Shown: in pieces, positions 18,968 through 31,574 of the stretch
Position numbering within the stretch: the stretch's first letter is position 1
How the letters are laid out: the number at the start of each line of letters is the position of its first letter
Made by a program: the position numbers and the translations under genes
Assembly (NCBI GenBank): GCA_022264855.1
Contig: JABYQU010000012.1
Location: 1 to 64,000, forward strand
Origin: Lenzites betulinus
Lineage: Eukaryota; Basidiomycota; Agaricomycetes; Polyporales; Polyporaceae
Direction of reading: 5' to 3'
DNA length: 64,000 nucleotides
The notes under the pieces: generated by a model
What the model was told of the DNA's origin: nothing
Seen by the model: the letters and a program-made list of their open reading frames with translations, nothing else
Databases searched by the model: none

Positions 18968-21900
18968 GCTCTCGTCCCTTCACTTCTGCCAGCCCTGTAA
19001 CAATACATGTAGTTTTATGATCCATTTACGACGCACATCACAGCGCCACCCTCCAGGGGCCTGCACCTCTACACCACGCCGTCGAAATTTTCGACAGAGC
19101 AATGGCCAGAGAGCCGAGGTCGTGCGGGCGACCTTCCGTGCTTCACGTCGCTCGGCGTTTAGGGCAAGCGAATACTGGTGCGTGTGTAACCGAATTCCGA
19201 CATTTGCGGATGACGGTGCCCGCGATCTTGCAGGAACGCCAGATCTCGATCGTGTTCAACGTACGTCGAAGTGTTCCAGCATCTGCACCGGTCGCCTGCG
19301 CACAGGCTGCAATAATGTTAACGGCATGCCATCCACCAGATGACTCGACTCGCGGGCGTCGTTTCTTGGCTGTGGTCTCACTGGGCGTCTTGGGTCCTTC
19401 TCGTTGCCAGGAGACTGGGAGACAAGACAGCAGCTCGTACAAGCGTGGGGAGGTTGGGGCGCTGTGCAGCAGCTCGCGATGGCCCTCCCAGGATGCGCCC
19501 GGACAACGTACTGTACAAACTCCCCACTTGATCAGCCTAAATTTGGCGCGTTGGCAGAATGGCGTGTGGGGATGGTGCAGGGTCTGGGCGTGCGTGCGTT
19601 GCGATCGCCGCAGGGCGAAGTTCTTCTGCCGATAAAGACATACGAATGCTTCGTGGAATCGTGCTAGCGCCCACAGCAGCGGTACGCCGTACGTGCAGCA
19701 GCGTCTGACGTCATCTGCTACTGGCTGACAGGCAGGCCAGGGCTTGTTGACACGGTTCCGGATGCGGCGGCGACGATCGTGCGGCTTCGCTGCTTCTCGG
19801 AGGTCGTGCGATCCGACAGCTGCCCGCACGTGCTGACATCACAGACCGCGAGCGCAGACGCGAGATCCAGCCAGCTCGTCCACTCGCAGCCACTCGCATC
19901 CTGCTGCGGCCGCCGTCCCAAGACTGCATGCGGCCGTCGACTGCCTTCTTCGCGCTCCAGCCACCGCCGCACATCTGGCCTCCGATTGATCAACACACGC
20001 CCGGCCTTCGATTTTTGTCCATCGCATTCGGCTTGGTGTGGCTTATTCAAGTCCTGCGTGCGACGTCCGCGCACCGCCGCTCGAATTTTGGTGCGAGAAC
20101 CCTGCGATGATACGACCAGTCCATTTTTGCAGCGTGACACGTCGCCGCAACGAGGCCCTATCCTCTGCTCGAATCACCGCACTAGAACGCACCCCGGCAT
20201 CACTCCACCCGTGCTCCCACCGCGGGAGCGGCTATCCCCTCGAAGCTCGTAAGTGTGGCCCCTCCCTCCGCGCCCAGGAAGTGACCATTCGTTCTCAGCG
20301 AGCACAGCACGGCCCTGCGCACTGGCTGGTTGGCTGGCAGGCAGGCAGGCCGCCCGCCCGCCACGGCTATCCCACCACCACCCGGCATCCCCTCCGGGCG
20401 CACCTGTCCAACTCTGTAGCCCGGAGCGGGTGGAGTGCGGCGGAACGCTGCGTGCACGGTGTGGCTCGCTGCGTACGCACGCTAGCACTGGGCATGCCAC
20501 CCTCCCGTCCGTGTGCGTTCCGCCCGCGGACGCCTGCGCCGGGCACGGGCACGCGGCAGGCCCCGTCCCCGCCCACACCCTAAATCAACATCCTGACATC
20601 CCCCCACGCCGCACCCTCCACGGCCTCCCACTGGGGCTTCGCACGGGGTGGCGACGCTAGTAACTCTAAGTTGCGGATGGGGTGGCACTGGCAGCGGCCG
20701 CGTCGGTGGCATGCACGGTGGGGCCCCCGCCATTTTCAAGTGGCCGGCGCGCGCCGCAGAGGGGGCGCACGCCGTCGTCGTCGTCCTGGCTATGGCTCGT
20801 CGCCAGGGGCCCGTGATGATGTTCGCAGGTGGTACGTACGGGGGCGCGGTCGTCGTCATCCCGCAAGAGGCATACGAGGTGTGTCGCCCCCGGACGCGGG
20901 CAGCTTCAGAATCAAGCCCCGCTGAATGGGTGGCCCTCTGCACGGCGCGCAGTGCCTCTGCGATGGTGTCGTGCGCACGCTCCCTCGTATCCCCTTCCCC
21001 GGCGACGACCTGCCCCATACCCGCACATACCACGTCTTCGTCCAGTCTGTGCACCATCACTCTGCGCTCTGCGCGGGCGATGATGCCGATGATGTCCAAG
21101 AAATTTGCAGCAGCCCCGTGCTGGACGCCGAGCGACCCCGCAAGGCACGGGACAGCGCGAGCGTGCGTGGGCACGCCCGAGAAGCACCGCCGCGACGCGC
21201 CGTGCGTCCCACAGTCCCACAATCCCCCCCATTCGCGAATTTGGCCACACATGCCATGTCACACACACACGGCCTGTGGCGATCGCATCGTCGCCCCAGA
21301 TCTCGCCCTTCGCGCGTACGTCCGTCCGTCCGCGCATCCGTCGCCTGCCGCCTGCCACCTTCCTGCGAACTTGGTTCTCCCGTCGCGCCTTCCCGGGGCA
21401 TATTTTCACCGCCACCAGCGCAACGCGCCCCGCACGACCCCCGCACGGCTGGTGCGCCCCCCGTGGGGGCTGCATGCGCTAGAACGCTGCCTCTAGGCTC
21501 GTTCCTGGGTTGCGCTGTGCACTCTGCACTCTGCAATCACGACGCGCTCGGTGACGACACCGCACGCCGCACGCTGCACGCACACACCTCCGCGGCCGAG
21601 CGGGCGCAGCCCAGCCCTCCCAGCGCGCTGGCCCGCACGAGCCATGGATGGGATGCGCAAGTGCGCTTCGGGGGGCTAACCCGTTTGAGGACCCACAGCG
21701 TTTGTCAGTGATAGCCACGCCGGGGGCGTGTCATGCGCACCGCCTGGCACCCGCGGGCTGCCCGCCGCCGTCCTTCCCTGTCCGCGCGTTCCCATGGGCT
21801 GTGTCGCCCCGGGCCTAACTATAATGCACATATGCATATGTCATGTAGCGTCGCGTGGTGCCGCCGCGGCACGCAGGGTCGCGCTGGAGCTGTCCACTGC

Positions 21901-24900
21901 CAGTGTTTGTGTCCAAATTGCAATGGCCGAAGGTGGGAGATGGGGGCAGGCGCGCGCTGCGCGGGGGGATGTAAAGTGGGTTCGTTCATTACGGCGTGCG
22001 CGGACGCTGCGGGGCAGCGTAGAGGCTAATTCCTTGATCCTGTAGGGTGCGCGCCGGAAGGTCGTAGCAGGTGCATCATGCCACCAATTATTCGCAGACA
22101 GGATGGCCTGGAAGGGGAATGCGCGTACGGCATTCAACCGAGGCGCGCGGGCCTCCTTCTGCAGGGGTGCGCTGGGGGCTTCCTTCCGCCCGCGCGGATC
22201 ATGCCCTTCGTGCAGGAGGGCCATCGTGGAGGTACGGCACTCGAGGCATACGCGCGTATACATAATTTAACGGAATGATGATGTCCTCGAGCTTCCAAGT
22301 TCGATAAACAGCAACAGCAGCAATCCGCCTCCCCCGCGCGGCAAAATATCGCGCGAAGACCCCCCGCGCGCACGATCGCGGACGACGTCTCTGAGACCCG
22401 CGGGCGAACTCGCGCCACCGGCGTGCGGCCGCCCATTATTTGTATTGCAGGCCCTTCTGCGTGTGTGCCCGCGCAAGCACACATCGCCGGGTCAGGCACC
22501 GCGAACGCCAGTCGAATAGGCTCGCCGGGATTGCGCAGGAAGAGCAGCACTCTGGCGGCGCGGCGATCCCCCGTACTGGGCAGCTCGCCGGGGGCCCACC
22601 ACAGGAATAGCGCACGCGCACACACGCGTGCGCCACAGACTCTGAGGCCCTACGAGTCCGCCGCCCTCTGTCCGCCTGCACGACGACCGGCGCAGGAATC
22701 GCAGAGCCTCTGCGGTCTGCGGTGCCACACCGGATTCGCTCAACCGCTTCGCGGCGGCCGATTGGTGGACGTTGGCGCGTTACGGCCGCGGTCCCTGGCG
22801 CGAAGACGGGCGCAGCGGCGCGCGAGGGTGGTGCGTCGCCTGGCTTCCCGTGAATGGGTGTGGCGTTGAATAGGTTATCCCCATAGGTCGCCTGCGTTCG
22901 CACGCGGTGCGTAGTGTGATTGCCTCAAGCAGGGGGAGATGCCGTGGTCGCCGGCTGGGCACGGCTCGAAGCCCTGGGGGAGCGGTTCTCCCTTCGAAGG
23001 TGCACAATCGCACTTCCGTTCGCTCGAGCGCGCGCGAGGGGTGTGTCATCGCTGCACGACAATGGGCCCCCGTCCCGGGAGGCCTGGGAGCGCGGTGCGG
23101 CCGAATCACCTTCCACGCAGCCCTTCACAAAGATACAGAGGCTGCAAAGTACGGCGCGACGCACTCCGGGCGCAGGTGACTGCCGCGAGAGCCCCCTCCC
23201 ACACCTCGCAGCAAGCAGAAGCAGGGGAAGGTTCCAAGGCATCGCACCCCGCATTCGCTACACGTAAGCGACGCGCCTGCCCCGCACGACAATGCCCTCG
23301 CCACCCTTCGCGACCCCGAACGTGCAGGCACCCGCCGCGTACCGATCTGTGCGCGAACAGAAAGCAGAGAAGGCCGCGACAAGATGCACGTCCAGCTCGC
23401 CAATCGCGAAGGGCGCTCGCGGGCGCGCGTCGCCCAGGCCGCCAGAACGGGCAGGTGAATCTCCCAGAAGAGCTATCTGGATCTGCGTGCGCTGCCGGGG
23501 AGGAAGCTGCACGCCCCGTTCGAAGGACGCGCCGCGCCGGGCACGCCCGGCCCCGCCGATCAGGGTCGCGCTGCCCGAAACGGTCCGCTGCGTGCGTTCG
23601 GCGGCGCAAGGCGACTTCGCGCTGCTGCTCGCGTCCGTCTGCAGCCGCGCCCCGTCCACACGGCGCGCGTTCTGCGCCGAACGCCTCGAAGGCGGCCTCG
23701 CCCGCCGTCTGACGCGGAACGTGAACACGCGTGCATTCAGCGCCGTGGCAGCGAAGGGCCCGGTCTGAATGCGACATGGCCAGGCCGCCGTTGGGGGGAC
23801 GCCATGGCGCGATTCAGCGAAGCGCGGGCGACGGCATGCTCGCACGCACGCGCGCACGCTGTGTGCTGCGCGGCGTTCCGGGGAACACTGCGAAGGGGTG
23901 ATTGTGACGGTCCTCCCGAGGCGCGAATAGAGATCTGACGGCGAGAGGGGCAGCGAAGACAGGAGGCCAGCGCAGGGGCTCGTTCGCGCCTTCCTCTTCG
24001 CCCGACTCGAGCGCGGACTCCAAGTCCCTCCGTCCGGGCCTAGAAGACACGCGCCCCTCTTCCTCGCCCTCCCTCCCTCTTTGCCTTCCTTCTCATCGCG
24101 TCATCGAATGAGGAGAGATAGAGATGTCACACCCGCGCTCCGGCGAACCACTCCGTCCTTCGAGTTCGACGAATTCGCGGTTCTATCCATCAAGCCCAAG
24201 TTCGACTCGCAGGCCCCGCCCCCAATAGGAGCCGTGGGCTATGTTTGAAAGCTCGAGGGGCAGCTAGCGTATACCTGAGTGCACCCACGGAGGTAGATCA
24301 GTGATCGCATGCGATCGTTAAACTTATCCCACAAACTAAGGACCGATCGCAATACATACACGCACACCGTGCACCGTGCACGCGCGTCTGAACGCTATCT
24401 GCCCCATACCGTGCCACCAGATCGTGGCGGGTCCAGCGTGCGGGCCCGCGTCTCAGCCTGACGGCCTGGCGCCGTGGGGGCGCAGGATCCGGTCCTCGGT
24501 CTGCGGTCGCGGATGAGCGCGGTGGGGCCTGTTTCAGACTTAACGCATAACGTAGAACGCAGTACGGCAACTTGACTGGACTGGCGCGAGTCGGCGGTGC
24601 GAGCAATGCTATCTGCTAAAGCTGGTGGCGGGGAACTTGGAACCAGTCGGCGAAAAAGAGGGGGAAAGGCTATCAATTGTTAAATGCGCACGCTGCCCGG
24701 TGGCACTACTGGTTACATTTAGCGTGCCCGTTAGTAGGCGGAAACCCGACGATATATAATTGCGCGCCGCTAGGGCCGCACAACCGTACGATGGGGCCAC
24801 AGCGAGGCACTGACGTCGTCCGTGCAGTATTAGGCACCGTGTACGTGGGTGGGCCCATAGGCTCAGTGCGGAGCGGCACGCTCCGTGCCAGGCCTTTCGG

Positions 24901-26829
24901 ACATGGACATGGATATCTATACATCTTCTGAGTGGCCCGCCGCCGGGCGCAAACATAGCCCGTCAGGAATACATAGTGGAGCGGTCCCCACGCAGCCCAA
25001 CATGGCGCGGTTCGCGCAAAATGCAGAGACGGGGCTCGAGGCGCGCACGGGGGCCGGGGGATGCGCGGTCAAGTGACGCGTGCGGACGCGGTCACGATGG
25101 CTCGACGAGCACCGCGGGTGTGCCACCCAGAGACAACGCAGTGTGCGTTCGTGACGACACGGCCCAGGCTAGGATCCCGGGCTCGCCTTCCGCCGCGCGA
25201 CGAGAGCACGGCGGGGGAGCTCGGGGGGCCCACGGACCTCCCCAGGCTCGCGCACCGTCCTGCAACTGGTCCCGCACCGCGCCCCGTGCGCGATGCGCCC
25301 AGGTGAAGACCGCGCCGCGCAAAAATCGCGCACGGGCACGGCATAGCTTCAACGGGCACACACGTAAGTAATACAATGCAAGAAGAACTTGGACGCGGGG
25401 CTGGCACCCGCGCGTCCGAGCCGAGGCGCGGACATAGAGGGCGTACCTGGGGCGCGCGGCCCTGCGCTGCCTGTCACCGTGAAGGTGGCAGCAGCGCGCG
25501 CGCGCGCGATAAATTCGCCGCACACGATACGCGGCGTCGTGTCGCGAGTGGACAATCCACCGAGCGACGCGGGTGGCACGCTCTCCCAGCGCGCGCGTCT
25601 GCCCCCTCGGGCCCCGGGGCCGAGTTGTGGACATGACGGCTGTCCCGGCTATGGCACGAATCGACGTGTGGAGGAGGGAAGCAGAGCGGGGCAACGTCCG
25701 TGCTAGCAGAATGTGCCACCGCAACCGCCGCGCGTCTGCGATAATTGGCTGCGCTAAGCGACGAGACGCGTCGCGCATTTGTCCACAACGAGCTGAGCTA
25801 CTCACCGTTGCTGCCGGCTGCTGCTGCTGCGCGATATATTGGCTGGGCGGGCGCACCAGCGCGCGCAGGCGCTGTCGCCGCGGAGGCAAATGTGCAACAC
25901 CATCTGCAGGCCCGGGGGCGCGTGCGCGTCGGGATCCGGATGGCTGCTTAGCAGTAGATGGTGCGCGCGCTCCCCGGGGCCGCACCTTCCATCCCGGGGA
26001 AGGGCGCAGGCGGGACTTGGCGGGTGGCACGCGCTGCTGGGTGGCTGGATGGCGGGATGGCAGGCAAGCAGCAGCACCAGCTGGATATCTGGATATCCGT
26101 CCATCTGGATCGATGCGCTACGGTCGACGGGCGTGCGCAGTGCCCTGAGGTTGCTGGTGCGGGCGAGATCAGGGCCTGCCGATGCGGGGAACAGCAGGCG
26201 GTTTGTACGTACTTAGTCACCACGTCGTCGACGTCCGCCCGGCGATAGAGCTGGCGTTTCCGCGCGACGGCGCGGGGATTCGCGCTAGCGTGGGCGCGCG
26301 CACCTGGGCCCGTCTGTGTGCCTACGCGAGATGTACATATTGCTTAGTATTATACCAGCGGAGGTTGGTATTGGCACCGGAACGCACTCGGAGTCGCTGC
26401 GCTGTTCGTCGGGGGGCCGTGAGTTTCGGAGTGGCAGTCCGATCGCGCCGTCTCATGACTACCGAGCTCGAGTTGTTGTCCGCAGGCAAGGCACGGTGCT
26501 GCACCAGGATCCCAGCATTCGCCGTACGGACGTTAGCGTAGCTGGAATATCACAGATTGTGGTCCAAGTCAGAAGTGGCCTGTACAGGCGCCGTGGCCAC
26601 GCTGGCACGTTACCCAGCCTTGTTGCACCTCGAACGCGCAGATCATTCCAGATGGACTTACCGCATACTGAACGCTTCGGCTGGGTGCTATATATACTTA
26701 TCGGTGCTATATTTGCGCGGTACTCACTTACTTAGCACCGTACGCTCGATATAGCCGATTTGGCTCGCCGTCACGCCCGACCTTGACATCATCCTGGGAC
26801 CTGACATGACCTGACCGGGCTGACCGTCT

Positions 26830-26850
26830 ACTGAGGCCTGAGGCCTCAGT
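26830..26850. repeat. Perfect 9-bp hairpin
   Basis: ACTGAGGCC-TGA-GGCCTCAGT, a 9-bp stem with a 3-nt loop. It is followed within 100 bp by a cluster of TACTGAG repeats. No gene is attached to it. Confidence 0.75.
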
Positions 26851-29241
26851 CCTGACCTACAGCTTAGCAATGTCGCACAGGCAGGCAGCTCGTCCCGGAT
26901 CCGAACGCTAGCCAGTCACGATACTGAGTACTGAGCACTTACTGAGCACTGAATCTTGATGCTGATCCAGCCCGAGGCCGCCGGCGGGCTCGAGGACACG
27001 AGCAGGTGCTGATCCCTCGAGCTCACGCTCGAGCGTCCGAACGTTCGAACAGACGAGATTGGCCCCCGGGGCGAATCTGGAAGCGTTCTCCAGGGCGGAG
27101 AACGCGAAGGAGGAGGGGGATCACCGTCCGGAGCGTCCGTCGCTCGGGCTTCTGCGCGCGGAAGCACGGTCATCTGGACGCGCGCGACTGCGCGAGAGGC
27201 TCGCGGACGTATTTTGTACATGCTGAGTCTGCGCAGCGCGTCGTGCGTCTTGTCCACATGCGTGCTTGCGCAGTTGCTGGGTAGAAATAACAGTATCCTT
27301 GGCTCTTGGCCGGCGGCCCCCGCGCGTTGAGTGCTCACTAGTACTGCTCAGTAATACATTGCACAGGCGTGCCGGTATCGATGTCTCCGCGTTCCTGGAA
27401 CCTGGACGAACGAGAAACAATGCACGTCCCGCGCCTCCGAGTCCAAATCCGAATCCGAGACGCTGACAGCAGGCTACGACGCAAGCCCATTCCACACCGC
27501 ACAGTGTACACTGTATACATTACCACGGATCGCTCGGACGTCGGGCGAAGGCCCCCTGGCCCCCACACGCCGGGCAACGAGGCACCACAGCTGACGCGGT
27601 CAGCTGCCCGCGCGCAGGGCACCTCGGACGCACACGCACGCAAAACAGACTCGGAGCGTGTATCACTATCCACTCCGGCGCAAGGGGGATTGGCACCCGC
27701 AGGGAATCGGATTGGCAGATCAGCGCGCGGGGTGCCTGCCTGCCTGCCTGCGAGGCTGCCGGTGCACTGACCGCGGCACTGGTACTGGCAGCGCGCCGCC
27801 GGCGGGGGCACAGTGCCATAGATGATAGATGCCGGGCTGATAATAAATTATAATATGATAGATGGAATCGGATGTCGATGGATGTTGGTGAGATATCGGG
27901 AGGAGTTGTCCGTTGGGTGCTGTTGTCATTGATGATGCTGGCCCGGCCGCTGGATAGCGCGCTGCTGCATGCATTGCACCGGCACGCGGGCGGCATGGGG
28001 CCTGCCGCGCTCGGAGTTGGGGGTGGGAGCGATATAATTCTGGGACGGGCAATGCGCTGCCAGGTCGCGGGTCTCGGGAGGACGGCCGGCGGTAGGAGGG
28101 GGGAGGGGGGGGCGTGTCGTGAGACTCGGAGGAGGGGCGGAAGGCACGGGCACGCTCGCTACGAGCTGGCGCTCGGCGACGGAAGAGTCTCTCGGAACGG
28201 CGGACGCAGATAAGTGGCAGCAGTCGCGGACAGCGCTCCGGCGCGAGAAGGATAGCTATGTAAGCTTGCAAGTTGGATAATCACGGCTGCGCGGATGCAC
28301 AGATGCACGGATATTGGAATACGGGCTGCGCGCGAGCACGGGACCGCGATGCGATAGCGCTAGCCACACACGCGTCTCTTGCGTGGTGGGCCGCACACCG
28401 CGGGTCCAGTAGGCAACGTCAACGGCCACCGCCTCCGCGACGTCAACACAAGAAAAAAAAACGAAGATGGGAACGCGGCTGCCTGCGCAGGCTGCCTCTC
28501 CATTCTTCGTGCCGCGTGCATCACCCGCGGCCGTATGCCCTCATCACCAGCCTCATCACCATCGCCGTCCCGCCTCACCTCCTCCCAGTGCCAGTGTCCA
28601 CCGGAAACAGATCGCGCAGATTGGGCAGGGCCCCCGCATGCCGGCGAGTGTTGGCACTGCACAGCGTGCGAGCGTTCACGATACGATACGCCGGAACACA
28701 GGCCCGGTGCGTGCGTGCGTGCGTGCTACGTGCAGCCCAATCGCCAACACCGTCGACTGGATCCTCGGAAGCGCGAACAAACGTGCACGCCTCCGAGCCC
28801 CGGCGCAAGCGCACGAGCATCCGAATCGGCGCAAATGCCACAGCTCTCCCATTGACACGACGCGTGGGCTGTGTCCCCGCGCGCACGGGACGCGCAGAAC
28901 CGCGCACGGACGGGTTCTGCTCGCCTGTGCGGGGCCTTCTGCGCGTCCTGACCGCGTCACGCCTCCGCCGGGCGTGCACGGGATCGCGTCGAGTGGGGCG
29001 GGTGGGCCCCGGGCTGCGACGATGATGTCGTGCGCGGCGGCGACGTGGGGAAGACGAGCACACCCGACGCCTGTGTGTATTGTGTAGGTGGCCACTCCCT
29101 GCGCTCCGTCCCACGTCCCACGACCCTGTGCCGGAGTGTCAGATAGCAATGCAGATACAGCTGAGATACAGACCGGAAGTACGCACCGGAGCGTGCGGGA
29201 CGCAGCATGACATCGCTGATGTCGATCGACTCGATGATGAT

Positions 29242-29267
29242 GTCGTCGTCGTCGTCGTCGTCGTCGG
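29242..29267. repeat. TCG/GTC microsatellite
   Basis: About eight tandem GTC units in non-coding GC-rich DNA. Confidence 0.9.
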
Positions 29268-31189
29268 ACGTCCCCGCACGTCCGAGTCGCGTCGCGTGCG
29301 CACGCACGGAACACAATTACGACGACGGCACGTCCCCCACCCACGCGCCGTTAAACTTTCCAGTCCACGCTCCGCCCCGGTGTCCCCTGCCGGCCACCCG
29401 AGCCCCCGCGCGCCCGCGCGAACGTCGTGAACACTTGTGCCGGAGCCCTCCGCCCGCGCGAACGTTCAGAGTTTGTTCGCTGGCGCTGTTTCAGCCCGTC
29501 GCTGCTCCACCCGCATATGCGTACGTATCCCCATGGCGACCCCGCACCCGTAGCCCAGCATCGGCGCGTCACATGCGCGCGGCCGCGGGGCCTGCCGCGG
29601 ACGAGCGGGAGCGGATGCGCGACGAAATACTGGAATTCAGAGCCCGGCGCGCGCCGGGCGCACCGCCCGCGCTCGGATCGCGAGCTTGCGTCTCGGGGGG
29701 CGTTATCGATGGGATCCGGATGGGCAGATGGGCGATTATCGTGTGGCAGGCAGGCGGGCGGGCAGGAGGAGCGTCGGACGGTCGGGCTGCAGCTGACGGG
29801 GCCCCAACGGTCGGCAATGGTGTGCATCGACATCAGCTGGGCAGGCGGGAAGTGAGACGGGCACCGGGGCACGCGGGCGAGCGGGAAGCGAGGTTCGTGC
29901 AGCGAAGCGGTGGGGAAGCGCATTGCAATTGCCGTAGGAAGAGTGGCCATGGGCTTGGCGAGTGGTGAAGAGGACGTGTGGGCGGAAGCTTAGAAGGAAT
30001 TCGAAGGCGTGCGCTCTGCGCGGGCGAGGAAGCTGGAAGGTGCAGGCGAAGGAGGAGGAGGAGGTGCCGCATCCGTCGGGGCGGATCGTCTTCGCACGGC
30101 ACGCGCGCGGGGACGGGAGGGAGCTCGCAAGCCCTCCCCCGGTGCGCGAGAACACGAGAGGGCGATCGGGGCGCGGTGGGAGCGGGCTCGCACTCGCGCG
30201 CGATGTACAGAGGACCACACCCACCCACTGGCACGCGCGCACGTCCAGCTCGCGCCCGTGTTCACTCACTCGCGTCCTCGGAGCTGCGACGCGACGACGC
30301 AACGACGGAATGCGGGGAAAGGGGGGCGGGAGAGATGCGTCATGATAACGTTATCCCCCGGGCGGCCCTGATGCTCGCCAGATAAGATCGCACGCATCTG
30401 GCGTGATCCATCTCGCCCTCGCCCGCCGCACGCGAGTCTCAGTGCACTGCCGACGCGGCACGCGCAATCCCGTGCATCACGCCCCCGCGCATCGCTCGCG
30501 GCTCGGGGGGCGGAGCGGGACTTGGGTTCAGAGTTGCGGTGAGAGTCAGACGGAGCGAGGGCAGAAGAGAGAGAGGGTTCGGACGGGGGAAACAGCAGTG
30601 GATTGCGCGGGACACGCGGGCAGATGCGTCAACGGATCCGTACGTGGTGTGTGTGCGACAGAATACAAGACAGGGCGATGGGGGGTATGTACAATCGATA
30701 GCAGCGGCAGCAGCAGCAGGAACACCTCCTCGTCCTCCTTCCTCCCCCCTTCAGATTCACCAACAACACAACACACAACTTCTTCGTCAGCTTCCTTCAC
30801 CTCCTGCATATTATGGATATCATTCGTACAGCGCTGCGGCGGCGGGACGGGTAGGGGGGGGGGCGGGGGGCGAATACGTGGTCGAAATACGAATAGGAGC
30901 ATGGGGCTTGGCATGCTCTACGGTGGTGATACAGGCTTGCGATGATCGAGGTTGCGACAGCAGTGATCGAGTAGAGTAGGAGACAGCTGGTAAGGCGCGC
31001 GCGTCAGCATTCCGGGCTGCCGGGCGGAGCGGAGCAGGCGCGCGCGTGGAGGGGGGGGTGGGGTGGGGCTGCGCGCAGCGGGGGGCGGGGAATGGACGAG
31101 GGGCGGCGGGCGGCGGGTACTCACATGGTGGACGACGGAGACGAGCGGGCTATGATACACAACGTGACGGTGCGCGTGCGGGCGTGCGC

Positions 31190-31405
31190 TCACTTGAAGG
31201 GGCACGACGGCGCGTGGGCGCCGCGCCAGCCGCAGTGGCAGCACTGGGGCGCGGAGGCGGCGAGGATGCAGGAGGGGTCCGCGGCGGGGCACTGGGCGGC
31301 GGCGGAGGGCGCGCCGGTGGGATGCGAGTGCGCGGAGGCGTGCGGGTGCGCGGAGGACGCGACGGAGCGCGCGGAGGTGGGGTTGATGGGTGCGGTAGCG
31401 TGCAT
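31190..31405 (-). CDS. 71-aa protein with C-terminal CCHC mini zinc motif
   Basis: ATG at 31405, stop TGA at 31190-31192, single exon. The first half is Ser/Ala/His/Pro-rich. The second half has CPAADPSC and then QCCHCGWRGAHAPSCPFK at the very end, giving C-x2-C-x5-H-x3-C, which could bind one zinc. Third codon positions are almost all C or G with a strong C excess, as in highly expressed fungal genes, unlike the chance frames around it. Upstream on the same strand lie a TATA-like box (31565-31574) and a long C/T-rich leader of about 130-150 nt. I recall similar short basidiomycete proteins ending in CGWRG..H...CPF, function unknown. It is the only convincing gene in about 18.5 kb. Confidence 0.68.
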   Translation of the reverse strand: MHATAPINPTSARSVASSAHPHASAHSHPTGAPSAAAQCPAADPSCILAASAPQCCHCGWRGAHAPSCPFK

Positions 31406-31564
31406 GGTGGACGGTGGGTGGTAGCGGAGGAGGTGGGGTGGTGTGGTCGGGGTGGGTTGGTGTGCAAGTTGAGAGTGAGGATGGGAGATCTCGAGGAGGA
31501 GAGCGGGTTGGTGTGCGGCGGAGAGCAGGGGAGATGTTGGTGAGGGGCTCGGACTCGGAGTGGA

Positions 31565-31574
31565 CCTTTTATGC
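31565..31574 (-). promoter_or_regulatory. TATA box of the 71-aa gene
   Basis: On the minus strand, GCATAAAAGG, about 160 bp before the ATG. It is followed by pyrimidine-rich sequence with CACC/CAAC motifs, the usual layout of a strong fungal promoter. Confidence 0.6.

Larger units (their letters stand above)
18968..31189. other. 12.2-kb GC-rich gene desert, left part
   Basis: Very GC- and CpG-rich DNA with many long open frames on all strands, none of which shows recognisable protein blocks; the open frames are expected from the base composition. No tRNA, rRNA, LTR or transposase signature was found. Local structures: perfect 9-bp hairpin at 26830-26850, TACTGAG-type inverted clusters at 26922 and 27328, a TCG-repeat at 29242-29267, and GGCA/GCCT tetranucleotide runs near 20340, 27735 and 29748. 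CpGs are abundant, so there is no sign of methylation-driven decay. Confidence 0.6.

Noticed and set aside
19143..19829. 228-codon open frame, minus strand, behind the fasciclin gene
   Set aside because: No recognisable block, no signal of codon preference; GC-rich DNA gives long chance frames.
22078..22278. 66-codon ORF starting MPPIIRRQDGLEG
   Set aside because: Has an ATG but no codon bias, promoter or conserved motif comparable to the 71-aa gene.
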